64,000 bases of DNA from Eleusine coracana subsp. coracana (lineage: Eukaryota; Streptophyta; Magnoliopsida; Poales; Poaceae), in assembly GCA_032690845.1 (NCBI GenBank), contig CM064421.1:37252963-37316962 (forward strand), given 5' to 3'. Positions within the stretch are counted from its first letter, which is position 1. Each line of letters opens with the position of its first letter. The notes beneath the pieces are model-generated. The model did not search any database. It had not been told where the DNA came from and was given only the letters and a program-made list of their open reading frames with translations. This document shows, piece by piece, positions 1 to 12,367 of the stretch. A program made the translations under genes and the position numbers.

Positions 1-443
1 TCTTTTTTCTTATTTTCTTTTTCCCCCTCTCTCCTCCTCCGTATGCCGCTGCCATCGCCTGCCTGGCATCGCTGCCCGTCCGCCTCATCGCCATGACCCA
101 CCAACAGTGTCGCCCACAGATCCTCTCTCTCCCAGCGAGCCAGCTCCCTCCCTCTCGTCGACATCGCCATGAATCGGAGCTTCTCTCCCAAAGCCAACGT
201 CGTCGCCTTTCCTCCGATTTTTGCCGCTGCAGTGCGCACTATGTCAAATGCTCTCGCCAGCGTGCTCCCTAGCCCCAGGTGCATCCAAATGATCCGCCTC
301 GTCCCCGATCCATGTAGCCGTCATGCCGGAATGCAGAGCTTCGCCGCCATGTCTGCCCCGACTCCGACTCGACATGCCGCCGCGAGTCGTCTCTGCATCG
401 CGCCGTGTCTCAGACCACGTGCCCGCTCTTCTCCACACACTGC
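1..443. other. Left flank of the large retrotransposon, no gene seen
   Basis: This stretch starts with a pyrimidine-rich run (about 1-42) and continues as GC-rich sequence with short open frames in several phases. None of these frames shows a recognisable domain or a convincing start context. The pyrimidine run resembles the reverse complement of 12601-12632 on the other side of the retrotransposon. The interval may therefore be part of an older repeat into which the Copia element inserted. I see no gene here. Confidence 0.4.
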
Positions 444-2068
444 TGAAAGTTGCCTAGAGGGGGGGGGTGTGAATAGGCAAATTCTCCTGAAAACCACTAA
501 TTAAAACAATTAGTTCCAACAGGGATCGGACTAAGACGTAAGTGTTGGCGTCTAAGTCTAGGCTGGCGTCTTAGTCCGCTAGGGTTAGCGTTTAAGTCCG
601 GGTCCTACACACGACAGATTATGGAACAAGCTCTAGATAGATTCCTATGATGCAACAATTATACTAGAGGCTAGAGACAAGTAGTAACAAGTGTTAGGAA
701 CCTTAAAACAATACAAGAAAGGTAGAGAACAAGCTTGCACAAGTAATATTGAAGAGCGACAATAATATGGCACAAATAGTGAATATGAACAACAAGAACA
801 AAACAAGCACACAAGACACAAGGATTCGTTCATCGAAGTTCAGTCCCACAAAGGAACCTACGTCTCCGTTGAGGAGTCCACAAAGGACCGGGTTGCTCTC
901 AACCCTAAAACCTCTTCCAAGCAACCACCAAGGTCAAGCTCGATTTTCCACTATTAATCCTTTGCAAGGAGGGCAATACAAACTTTTCGGGTCTTCAACC
1001 ATAAGTTTGGGAGCCCCGGGCGACGCCTAACCGTCTAGGGGATGAATCTCCAAGAGTAACAAACACAAGAAATACCAATGGTGAAGATAAACCGAAGTGC
1101 TTCAATGCAATATGAGGTGGCTCACTCAAATCCTTGCAAATCTCCTGTCAATCTCTCAAGAATCGAAGTAGCAAGCTTAGGAGATATTTGGGGAAGCTAG
1201 AGAGTGCTCAGATTTGTTTTCAGCTCTATGGAGTGGCCAACCGAAGAATGGGGACAAAGGGGTATATTTATAGTCGGGAGAGTGAAAAGAGCCGTTGGGG
1301 GTGTCAGGGACCCGGCTTAGTCCGGTATCGGGGGTCGGACTAGTCCGGTCCTACATTTCAAAATTAACACGGAAGCTCAAACCCATCCCTAAAATGGCTA
1401 AGTGTTAGTGACCCGGACTAGTACAGAAAACTCCGTCCTAGTCCGGACCGAGCAAGTCCCCGAAAGAAAACCTCTCTGGAATGACTCTGATCCGGCTTAG
1501 TCTGGATGGGACGACAAACCGGCCTAGTCCGAAGATTTTCGGCCTAGTCCGGATAGACCCAAAACCCGAATATCACACTCCCGGAAAAACTCTCTGTCGG
1601 CTCAGTCCGGCTTAATCCGTCCTAGTCCGCGTTCACCTGGTTACCGGCTTAGTTCGGAACTTGGTGTCTTGGTCTAGCTAAGTCGACTCCAGAACCAAAT
1701 TGTTTCTGTTTTGACTCATGCTGGCCTAGTCCGCCTGTTTCCGGACTAGTCCGGGTCCCAAAGTGGAGAAAGGAAATTTAGGCTTTGGGAATGCAAAAAT
1801 GAAGTTAGAGATTTTAGCACTTGGTCCAAAGTGGAGAAAGGAAATTTTTTATGTCCCTCTTGATAGTACGGCACACCTATGACTCAAAGAGGAAGAATTA
1901 AAACTAAGAGTCGCCGGTTGCCTTCTTTCTTTTTCTTTTTTATTTTGAGGGGTCATCTTTGATGCATGAAGTATTCGCCCTGCTCATTTACTTAGCAAGT
2001 ATAATTAATCCTTCACTTGTTCATCATTAATCAACCAAAACCCATATGGGGGCCTAAATGCACTTTCA
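444..2068 (-). repeat. LTR (3' LTR of the minus-strand Copia element)
   Basis: This is a direct repeat of 10729-12367, about 1625 bp, with perfect 7-bp inverted ends. It carries at least nine exact TAGTCC cores between about 560 and 1760, many inside palindromic CCGGACTAGTCCGG-like words. Relative to the other LTR it lacks about 20 bp near 1497. Near 1827 it carries a local copy of a 21-22 bp segment that also occurs at about 1754. Confidence 0.93.
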
Positions 2069-2082
2069 ATCTCCCCCTTTTT
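2069..2082 (-). promoter_or_regulatory. Polypurine tract next to the 3' LTR
   Basis: The minus strand reads AAAAAGGGGGAGAT directly before the LTR start TGAAAG, as expected for the plus-strand primer of reverse transcription. Similar AGGGGGAG words occur further inside the element near 2153, 2518 and 3871. Confidence 0.85.
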
Positions 2083-2573
2083 GGTGATTGATGACAACCA
2101 ATTAAAGCTTACATATGAGATAAAAAGAATTTTATTCCAACAAATATATGTAGAGCTCCCCCTAAAATTATGCATCAATGATTCATACAACAACAATCCA
2201 TATGCATACAAAGACATCAATTTTGAGAGCTCATTTATATATTCATTGCAACTGAGGGTGCCTAAAAAAAGATGTGATCAAGTGTAATACAAGAGTGAAT
2301 AAATGACAAGTGGAAACACATGACCAACAATCATTATTCATCAACACATAAACAATAGAACATAGTCATTACACAGGATCAAAAATAGGTCTTACAAGGT
2401 CTTACAAAGCCAAATGTCATCATAAGAGGAAGGCACACCACATATCACACATCACATAATCTTACACATTACAAATTTTCAAAAATAAAATAATTCCTTG
2501 ATCAACTAGATAGCTTTTCTCCCCCTTTGGCATCAAGACACCAAAAAGGAAAAAGAATGGTGGAAGAGCACAA

Positions 2574-4080
2574 TCACTCACTCCCACTAGGCTCACCCTC
2601 ATCATCCTCATGGCCATGTCCATCCCCATCACTCTCACTTTCACTCTCACCAACAGCCCCGGTAGCCTCCTCTATGTCCCGCTCGATGATGCCAAAGTAT
2701 TCACGATCTTCCCTAGTGAAGGAAAGAGCGGGATGCTCATAGTGGTGTGGAGGAGAGTCATCATCATCGGAATCGGGTGGAGAACGAGCTGGAGTGAATT
2801 GACTCTGGGCTGAAAGTTGCTTGAGAGTACTTGTGTTTTTCTTCCTTTCTCTCCTTTCATTGTCTAGCTTCATGTTGGCATCATGTCCAAGACAAAACAA
2901 GGGGGAAAGGAACTTGAAGAGAGTTTTGCTACCTCTAGAAGAAGACGGTGCAGCCAAACTAGAACTTTCACCACGAGTAGACCAGGAAGAGACCAAAGAA
3001 ACTAGCTTTTGAGGCCTTAAGGGCTTGTGAGGCACTTCCTTGACAAATGTCAGCTCGCTTACTTCTTCAATCATCTTCATAATATAAGGCCCATAGCAGC
3101 AAGACCGAGCGGGAGTAATGGATATGGCATAGATTTCCTCCCAAATGAAGTCAAAGGCACTGAACTTTGCTTTCCCACGGAGCCTAGCAAGCAAGTTTCT
3201 CAAGTTGGTGGAAACAAATGATGCATCTCCATCCCTTGGCCCAAGTGTCTTCCTCATACACCGGTTGAGAACCGTGAAGAAGAGAAGGAAGCCATGAACA
3301 TTAGGAGGAGCCGCTGCAACTCCTCTCTCATACATAGAAAACATGTCATCTGGGTTCATTACTGTCTCCTCATGAATGCACTTGGATGACTTGAGGATTT
3401 GTTGAAGACCAAGGATGCTAGCAAACCTCTTGTATGTGGTTGTGTATCTCTCACCATTGGTCATCCATGTCAGCTTCGGGTTGCTACCTTGAGTGGTGAA
3501 ATAGATAGTGGAGAAGAACTGAGTGATTACTTCCTTATTCCATGGATATGAAAGAGCCATCAAGTCATAGACTCCATGGTTCTTGCAAGCCTCTGCCACT
3601 TCAAGAAATTCCTGAGTGTCTTTCCTTTCCATGTAATCCCAATCCACCCACTGAGCCTCAATAACGGGAGTCACCTTGTGGAGATAGGCGGAGGAGTAGA
3701 AATCTGCATGAAAATGGCTCCAAAAGCGAGGATCAAGGGATTTTCGAGGCAAAGCACACAAAATCATCATCCCTCATCCTAGATGATGCAGAGATGTTCT
3801 TGGTATAATCCTTGACTCTTCTAGGATGATTGGGATCCTCAAGCGGTAGTGCCATGACAAGAGGACCTATCTCCCCCTGAGGGGGAGCCTGCTGCTGCTG
3901 TGGAACATCCTCAATCGGCTACTCTTCAATCATATCATCATCATGGTGCTGCAAAAGAACATTTCTGGTTGCTGCACTGCTACTGCTACCTGCACGAGTG
4001 GACTTTGGCTTAGGGCGGCGTTGATAGCCCGACATGTCCGCACGCTTCTTGCCCTTGCCCTTGTCTCCATCACTGGCCAT
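2574..4080 (-). pseudogene. Third ORF downstream of pol (env-position ORF), broken
   Basis: The reading starts at the ATG at 4080 with a Lys-rich head (MASDGDKGKGKKR). It meets a stop at about 3919 and stays open after that stop to about 3720. It shifts frame there into a long segment that ends at 2574, whose open frame begins at 3770 (398 codons). The long part has a conserved-looking core with YPWNKEVITQFF and WMTNGERYTTTYKRFASILG, then an Asp/Glu/Ser-rich tail. From memory, similar proteins occur in the same position in other grass retroelements. The function is unknown. I see no clear signal peptide or transmembrane segment, so calling it an envelope protein would rest on position only. 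Confidence 0.6.
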
Positions 4081-5141
4081 GGCTCCTGAGAGATATGAAT
4101 ACAACGGATAAGGACCAGTGGATAGAAGGGATCAAATGATACTTAACAAAACAAATAGTGTAGTGCATTCTGCCAAGAGGCGGACTAAGACGCCACAACG
4201 CCGGCTTAGTCCGGGTACTGACAGAATAAACCAGACAATTTGTTATCCTAAGCATTCAAGGGGAGCAGAAACAATGATGTGTTGATTTGAAGCAAATATC
4301 AAAGGTTTGACCATCAGTACCCGGACTTAGACGGGACAGAGTCGTCTTAGTCCGGGTCCTGTCAGTGCCAAAATCTAACACTGCTAGCAAATCAACCAAT
4401 CGACATCCCCCTAATCATGTGAAGCACTAAGTACTCAAATGATGTCATAGGAGTCATCTACACCATTCACATTGAAGAAAATCCTAGGGCATCTAAGGAA
4501 TGGAAGAAACAATGGAGGAAACCCTAGGTACCTTGAGAGAGAGGAAGAGAGGCTTCAAATCGGTGGGGTCACGGACTAGGCCGCGTCCCAAGGAGTCTTT
4601 TTCCCCAAAAAACTTGGTCCACTTGATGGAAGGAGGAGAAGATCGCCGGAGAGAGGCCCCTGGTCGCCGTGGTCGCCTTAGAGGAGAGAGAGGACGAGTG
4701 GAGAAGAAAAAAGAATGGGTTGATCGAAGGGGTAAGTCTCTAACGGTTATAAGTAAAAACCCAATGCCGGACTAAGATGCTAGGGTTGGCATTCTAGTCC
4801 AGCTTCTGCCTGAAGCCCGTAGGAAATAATAGGGCCGGACTAAGACACCGACAGGGTCATCTAAGTCCGGCATCTGTTGATTCAGAGAGCATATATATAT
4901 GGGCAGAAATTACCTATTAGATAGGGAGACCTTTGTTGATCATATTTGACATAGTTTTTCAAAAATAGTGTTTCATTGAATGAGACCAGCCACACACAAT
5001 CAATCCAACAATGGTCATAACCAAATTAACATGATCCAAAGATCAACTCCAAAAGTTTTTCAAAATAGAGAAATAATCAGTATTTTTCAATCATTTTCTT
5101 TTGCAAACATCTATCCTCTGCCACAAGAGATGTGCAACCTT

Positions 5142-8100
5142 TCAAGCCACATTTCTAGAATCAATGATATTTAGCTTATTCCTAAGCTCACAAAATCTTT
5201 TCTCATCTAGTGGCTTGGTGAATATATCGGCCAATTGTTTATCGGTGCGCACATGACTAATCAAGATATCCCCTTTGATAGTGTGATCTCTCAAGAAATG
5301 ATGTCTAATGTCTATGTGCATTGTGCGGTTGTGATCAATGGGGTTATTGGCTATCTTTATGGCACTTTCATTGTCACATAGGAGAGGAACTTTGTTCATA
5401 GTGTAACCAAAGTCCTTTAGAGTTTGTCGCATCCATAGAAGTTGTGCACAACAACTACCAGCTGCAACATATTCCGTTTTGGCTGTGGATAGGGCAACAG
5501 AGTTTTGTTTCTTGGATGACCATGATACGAAGGACCTACCCAAGAATTGACATGTCCTGGATGTGATTTTCCTATCAACCTTACACCCGCATAATCGGCA
5601 TCGGAATAACCAATAAGCTTAAATGCGGAGCCCTTTGGGTACCAAAGCCCTAGGTTGGGAGTATGAACCAAATACCGCATGTTTATTTTAACGGCCCTTA
5701 AATGGCACTCTTTAGGAGCAGCTTGAAACCTTGCACACATACACACACTAAGCATGATATTGGGCCTAGATGCACAAAGGTAAAGCAAAGATCCAATCAT
5801 GGAGCAATATACCTTTTGGTCCACCTCTTTGCCACCCATGTCGAGGTTGAGGTGCCCATTTGTGGCCATGGGCGTCTTGATGGGCTTGGCGTTCTTCATG
5901 TCAAACTTTTTGAGAATATCTTGAGTGTACTTGGTTTGACTTATGAACGTCTCTTCCTTGAGTTGCTTCACTTAAAAACCTAGGAAGAATGATAATTCAC
6001 CCATCATAGACATCTCAAACCTCTTGATCATGATAGAACTAAACTCATCACAAAAATCTTTGTTAGTAGAACCAAATATTATGTCATCGACATAAATTTG
6101 GCACACAAATATGTCATCATCAACTCTTCTTGTGAAGAGTATGGAGTCGGCTTTGCCAATTTTAAAACCATGATTAATGAGAAAATCTCTAAAGCAATCA
6201 TACCATGCTCTAGGAGCTTGCTTAAGTCCATAGAGCACCTTTTTGAGTTTAAATACATAGTTAGGATATTTTTCATCTTTAAAACCGGGCGGTTTCTCCA
6301 GATACACTTCCTCCTTAATTGGCCCATTGAGGAAGGCAGTTTTCACATCCATTTGATATAGCTTGAAATCATGGTGAGTAGCATAGGCAAGTAATATTCG
6401 AATTGATTCCACCCTAGCTACGGGAGCATAAGTTTCATCGAAATCCAAACCTTCAACTTGTGAATAACCTTTTGCCACAAGTCTTGCCTTGTTTCTTATC
6501 ACCACACCATGCACATATTGTTTGTTACGAAACACCCACTTGGTGGCCACAATATTTTGCTTTGCTCTCTCCACCAACGTCCATACTTCATTTCTTTCGA
6601 AGTTGTTCAACTCCTCTTGCATGGCCTATACCCAATCCGGATCACGTAGTGCATCTTCTACCTTAAATGGCTTAAAAGAAGACACAAAGGAGTAATGTTC
6701 ACAAAATATAGCAAAACGTGATCTAGTTGTTACCCCTTTTTCAATGTCACCAAGAATGTTGTCCACGGGGTGATCTCGTTGCACACTTTGATGTACTCTT
6801 GGATGTGCAACTTGTGGTCTTGTATCATTTCCATCCTCTTCATCTTCTCCCCCTTGATCATTGCCATCATCTTGATCTTGATCAATATCTTGTGAGGGTG
6901 GAGAGGCTTCATTTGAAGATGGATCAACTTGATCATCACTTGGATCACGTGGTCGAACATCACCTATGGCCATTCTTCTCAATTCATCACATGGAGCCTT
7001 ATCATCATCTAGCACATCAAGATCAACTTGCTCCACTTAAGAGCCATTAGTTTCATCAAATTGCACGTCACTCGTGATTTCAACACAACCGGAGTCCTTG
7101 TTGCAAACACGGTAAGCACGCGAATTTGTGTCATAGCCAAGAAAGATGCATTCATAAGCTTTAGGGGCAAATTTTGATGACGTAGCTCTTTTGTTAAGTG
7201 CAAAACATTTGCTCCCAAATACACAAAAATAAGAGACATTGGGTTTGTTACTGATGAGGAGCTCATATGATGTTTTCTTGAGGATTCGGTGGAGATAGAG
7301 TCGGTTTGTGGCATGAACGGCCGTGTTGATGGCTTCGGCCCAAAAGCAGTCAGAGGTCTTGTATTCATCAAGTATTGTTCTTGTCATCTCAATAAGTGTG
7401 CGGTTCTTTCTTTCGGACATCCCATTTGATTATGGAGTATAGGGTGCCGAAAATTCATGCTTTATTCCTTCTTCTTCAAGAAACTCTTCTACTTGAGTGT
7501 TCTTGGACTCCGTCCCGTTGTCACTTCTTATCCTCTTGACTTTCAACTCAAATTTATTTTAAGCCCTTCTCAAGAATTTCTTTAGTACTCCTTGTGTTTC
7601 ACTTTTGTCATGCAAAAAGAATACCCAAGTGAAATGAGTAAAATCATCAACAATTACTAAACCAAATTTGTTACCGTCAATACTTATGTAGGCAATTGGA
7701 CCAAATAAATCCATGTGAAGTAATTCCAATGGCCTCTTTGTAGTCATCACATTCTTGGCGGGGTGTGGAGCTCCAACTTGCTTTCCGGCTTGACATGCTT
7801 CACAAGGCCTTTCTTTTTCAAACGCAACATTGGTTAGTCCTAGGATGTGGCCCCCTTTTGGGAGCTTGTGAAGGTTTCTCATACCAACATGGGAAAGCCT
7901 TCGGTGTCATAGCCAACCCATGCTAGCTTTCACTATCAAGCATGTGTCAAGTTCTGCTTCATTCGAGGAAAAGTCCACAACATAAAGCTTCCCTTTTAAC
8001 ACACCCTTAAAAGCGAGCGAGCCATCACTTCTCTTAGAGACGGTCACACCCTCATCATTGAACAAACAATTATAACCCATCCCACAAAGTTGTGAGATGG

Positions 8101-8302
8101 ACAACAAATTGAAGTCAACACTATCAACAAGCAAAACCTTGGAAAGAGAGTGCTCGAGAGAAATAGAAATGTTACCACTTCCCAAGACTTTTCCTTTGCT
8201 ATTGTCACCGAAAGTGATCCACGAATTTGAGTCACTTTCTTGCAATATGTTGAACATATTCTTGTCTCCAGTCATATGATTAGTGCATCCACTATCAATC
8301 AC
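5142..8302 (-). pseudogene. Copia pol (protease, integrase, RT, RNase H), interrupted
   Basis: The pol part carries out processing, integration and reverse transcription. At 8302-7907 the protease active-site triplet D-S-G is visible. At 7882-7559 the integrase core shows CEAC of the zinc finger and the HMDLFGP and VDDF acidic motifs. The integrase frame is then broken by a TAA at about 7559 and another TAA at 7430-7432, inside the conserved PQQNG motif. It resumes at 7420. RT (6622-5972) keeps KARLVAKG, the AFLNG motif and the YVDD catalytic box, followed by a stop. RNase H lies at 5971-5142, with a frameshift near 5540 and the ADIFTKPL motif near its end. The breaks make the copy inactive. 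Confidence 0.9.
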
Positions 8303-8362
8303 CCAACTTGATCCACCGGAGGAGTAGTCCTACAACACAAATTAAGCCTTGGTTTTAGGTAC

Positions 8363-10636
8363 CTAATTTTTCTTGGGTCCTTTAACATTAGTAACAAGTG
8401 CCTTGGGCACCCATATACAAGTCTTAGGACGCTTGTTGTGTGGTCCAACATATTTGGCAAAAACATTTCCATACTTGTTTCTCATTAGCACATAAGAGGC
8501 ATCAAAATCATGAAAAAGTACGGAATTCACTCTAGAAGCATTAGCATTGTAATCATAAGAGAAATCATTAGTAGCTTTGGGCTCTTCTTGCTTCTTTGAG
8601 TATGTGCCTTCTTTGGTGAACTTTAGGAACTCCTTTCCATTTTTCACCTCTCTAGCATTGTGTTTGGCACCATGCTTGAAACCAATGCCATCCATGATGT
8701 GAGGACGTTTTGTGTTTGTGTATACACCTCTAGCATACTCAACTTTTTCCTCATCACTTGATTTCTTCTTTGGTGGTGCTTGGCTTGTTAGATCTTCAAC
8801 CTTCTTTTTCAAATCTTTAACCCATTTGACATTAGTGGCACAAGCATCAACATCAACATTGTAGCACCTAGCACATCCTTGACTTATGGAGGCTTCGGAG
8901 GAATGAGGTGCACTTGAGGAAGAAGAGGGTTTAGTAGACCACAAGACATCAAATTGCACTTTAAGTTCCTCATGTTCCTTTTTCAAGACAACATGTTCGC
9001 CTTGAAGAGCAACATTTGAGTCCTTAAGACTAGTAATAGTCTCCTTGCTTTTGGCAAGTTCTTGGTCCAACACCTCATTCTTACTTTGCTCAAGTTTTAA
9101 GAGATTCTAAAGCTCAAGGTTTCTCTCCTTTTCAAGGATGAGCAAGTCTTCTTATTTCTCAAGAATCTCATCTCTTTCTTCCAATTCCTCCACTAGCTTT
9201 TTAATCTTGTAGAGAGCATTTTTACTTAACCCTTCAAGTAAGGGTTCAAATTCATTGTCGCTATCATCATTACTTTCATCATCACTTGAGGTGTATGTGG
9301 GAGAAGGGAAGGGTTGTGACGATACCTTGTGTTTGCTCTATTTTGCCATGAAGCATTTGTGGTTGAATTATTTCTCTTCTTGAGGTTGGAGAAGAGGGAC
9401 TTGCTTGATGAGGTCTTGTGAACGGCCATGGTTGCTACATGACCATTGTCATCATCGGAGTCCCATGTTTTTCCAATGTGTGCTTCACCGGAATATTTAT
9501 TTTTGTTGTTTCTTCTTTCTTTGTTGTCATCCCTTTCTCCTTTTCTCTCATTTGGACAATTCGCAATGAAATGTCCGGGCTTGCCACACTTGTAGCAATT
9601 CCTCTTGGTTCTTGATTTTGACTTTCCCTTCTTATCTCCATGACATTCTTTCCTCATGAACTTCTTGAATCTTTTTATGAAGAGAGCTATGTCTTCATGA
9701 TCACTTTTGGAACTTGAGCTTTTATTTTCTTCTTCACTTGAGCTTTCTTCAAGTTTCTTCTCTTTGCTTGCTTTGAGTGCTATCATATTGTTTTTCAACA
9801 TGTCTGCACTTCTAGCAAGATTCTTCACATATTCGGCTTCTCTCTCCATCATTTCTTGATTGATGAATCTTCCAAGAACTTCATCGGGAGTCATCTTGTC
9901 AAACAATGTATGCTCACGTACCAAAGTGCAAATTGTAGGATTCCTCACTGTAAAAGCTCTAATCATCCTTTTGCACACTTCATGATCGGTCCAAGCTTTG
10001 CTTCCATAGGATCTAACTTTGCTCACCATGACCTTGAGGCGGTTCTACATAGCTTGAGGACTTTCATTGTCCTTAATTACAAACCGTCTCAGCTCTCCTT
10101 CAATCAACTCAATCTTGGCCGCTTTTTATGGTCTTGTTACCTTCATGGGCCATCTTGAGTGTATCCCAAATTTCCTTAGCAACCTCTAAACCATCAACCT
10201 TATCAGATTGCTCTTGGTTCAAGGATGAGAGAATGATGGCGGTTGCTTGAGCATTGCGATGAATGTCATAATGTTGCTCCGTTGAGAGTTCTTCATCATC
10301 ATCACTATACGGTAGCTCAATACTTGTGGTCACAATTTTCCAAAGACTCGGATGCACCGATATTAAATGCAACTTCATATTTTGCCTCCACTTGGTATAG
10401 TGCATCCCATCAAAATGAGGCGGCTTACCCATGTAGATGGTTATGAAGTTGGAGTTAGGATTTAAACGATTGTAATCAAAGTGAATAGCATGGAATTTCT
10501 TATCTTCCTTTTTCTTCTTCTTGGTGTTGGTAGTGCTTTCTCTTGGCTTTGAGCTCTTGCCACTCTTGTTGCTCTTGCTTTTGTTGTCGTTCTTGTGAAC
10601 CTCCAGATTTTTGCCGTTCTTGTCATCTCCGTACAT
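8363..10636 (-). pseudogene. Copia gag, interrupted
   Basis: The gag polyprotein packages element RNA in cytoplasmic virus-like particles. Three minus-strand open segments (10636-10109, 10029-9226, 9073-8363) follow each other in gag order, broken by stops or frameshifts. The first has a Lys/Ser-rich head followed by the Copia-type core with a KPPHFDGMHYTKWRQNM motif. The second contains the CCHC zinc knuckle with spacing CX2CX4HX4C (C-Y-K-C-G-K-P-G-H-F-I-A-N-C). The third is a long coiled-coil-like segment that runs up to the protease region. A long coiled-coil gag C terminus is common in Sirevirus-type elements. It is non-functional as it stands. Confidence 0.85.
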
Positions 10637-10713
10637 TTCTGGAATTATTTCCGGATTATCCTCCGGATTCGATATCTTTGATCTCTAAGCGGTGAGGCCT
10701 TATAGGAGATACC

Positions 10714-10726
10714 GGCTCTGATACCA
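10714..10726 (-). promoter_or_regulatory. Retrotransposon primer binding site (initiator tRNA-Met)
   Basis: Read on the minus strand, two bases after the LTR end, the sequence is TGGTATCAGAGCC. This is the usual plant Copia primer binding site complementary to the 3' end of initiator methionine tRNA. Confidence 0.9.
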
Positions 10727-10728
10727 AT

Positions 10729-12367
10729 TGAAAGTTGCCTAGAGGAGGGTGAATAGGCAAATTCTCCTGAAAACCACTCATTAAAACAATTAGTTCCAAC
10801 AGGGGCCGGATTAAGACGCAAGTGTTGGCATCTAAGTCCGGGATGGCGTCTTAGTCCGCTAGGGTTAGCATTTAAGTCCGGGTCCTGCACACGATAGATT
10901 ATGGAACAAGCTCTAGATAGATTCCTATGATGCAACAATTATACCAGAGGCTAGAGACAAGTAGTAACAAGTGCTAGGAACCTTAAAACAATACAAGAAA
11001 TCTAGAGAACAAGCTTACACAAGTAATATTGGAGAGAGACAATAATATGGCACAAATAGTGAATATGAACAACAAGAATAAAACAAACACACAAGACACA
11101 AGGATTTGTTCACCGAAGTTCAGTCCCACAAAGGAACCTACATCTCCGTTGAGGAGTCCACAAAGAACCGGGTTGCTCTCAACCCTAAAACCTCTTCCAA
11201 GCAACCACCAAGGTCAAGCTCGGTTTTCCACTATTAATCCTTTGCAAGGAGGGCAATACAAACTTTCCGGGTCTTCAACCACAAGTTTAGGAGCCCCGGG
11301 CGATGCCTAACCGTCTAGGGGATGAATCCCCAAGAGTAACAAACACAAGCAATACCAATAGTGAAGACAAACCGAAGTGTTTCAATGCAATATGAGGTGG
11401 CTCACTCAAATCCTTACGAATCTCCTCTCAATCCCTCAAGAATCAAAGTAGCAAGCTTGGGAGAGATTTGGGGAAGCTAGAGAGTGCTCAGATTTGTTTT
11501 TCAGCTCTATGGAGTGGCCAACCGAAGAATGGGGACGAAGGGGTATATTTATAGTCGAGAGAGGGAAAAGAGCCGTCGGGGGTGTCAGGGACCCGGCTTA
11601 GTCCGGTATCGAGGGTCGGACTAGTCCGGCCCTGCATTTCAAAATTAACACGGAAGCTCAAACCCATCCCCTAAAATGGCTAAGTGTTAGTGACCCGGAC
11701 TAGTACGGAAAACTCCGTCCTAGTCCGTACTGAGCAAGTCCCCGAAAGAAAACCTCTCTGGAATGGCTCTGATCCGGCTCAGTCCGGCCAAAACCGGCTT
11801 AGTCCGGATGGGATGACAAACCGGCCTAGTCCGGAGATTTCCGGCCTAGTCCAGATAGACCCAAAACCCGAACATCACACTCCTGGGGAAACTCTCTGCT
11901 GGCTTAGTCCGGCTTAAGCCGTCCTAGTCCGGGTTCACCTGGTTACCGGCTTAGTCTGGAACTTGGCGTCTTAGTCGGGCTAAGTTGACTCCAGAACCAA
12001 ATTGTTTCTGTTTTGACTCATGCCGGCCTAGTCCGCCTGTTTCCGAACTAGTCCGAGTCCCAGAGTGAAGAAAGAAAATTTAGGCTTTGGGAATGTAAAA
12101 ATGAAGTTAGAGATTTTAGCACTTGGTCAATTTCACTATTTTATTTGTTGTGTCCCTCTTGATAGTACGACACACCTATGACTCAAAGAGGAAGAATTAA
12201 AACTAAGAGTCGTTGGTTGCCTTCTTTCTTTTTTTCTTTTCATTTTGAGGGGTCATTTTTGATGCATGAAGTATTCGCCCTGCTCATTCACTTAGCAAGT
12301 ATAATTAGTCCTTCAATTGTTCGTCATTAATCAACCAAAACCCATACGGGGTCTAGATGCACTTTCA
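10729..12367 (-). repeat. LTR (5' LTR of the minus-strand Copia element)
   Basis: This is the promoter-side LTR of the minus-strand element, 1639 bp, with the same TGAAAGT...ACTTTCA ends. It is followed on the minus strand by the primer binding site at 10714-10726. It is nearly identical to 444-2068 over most of its length and carries the same clustered TAGTCC palindromes. Confidence 0.93.

Larger units (their letters stand above)
444..12367 (-). mobile_element. Near-complete Ty1/Copia LTR retrotransposon, Sirevirus-like, decayed
   Basis: Two long direct repeats (444-2068 and 10729-12367) begin with TGAAAGT and end with ACTTTCA, the expected TG...CA inverted ends. Just inside the right copy, the minus strand carries a primer binding site matching initiator tRNA-Met. 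Just inside the left copy is a purine-rich polypurine tract. Minus-strand order is gag, protease, integrase, reverse transcriptase, RNase H, which is the Copia order. A third ORF and about 3 kb of extra sequence lie between RNase H and the 3' LTR. The extra ORF, several polypurine-like tracts and repeated short palindromes fit the Sirevirus lineage. Stops and frameshifts interrupt gag, integrase, RT/RNase H and ORF3, so it is not autonomous now. The 5-bp flanks (ACTGC at 439-443, GCCGC at 12368-12372) do not match, so no target duplication is evident. Confidence 0.93.

Noticed and set aside
169..504. 111-codon open frame at the left edge
   Set aside because: It runs across the LTR border at 444, has low-complexity content and shows no family signature.
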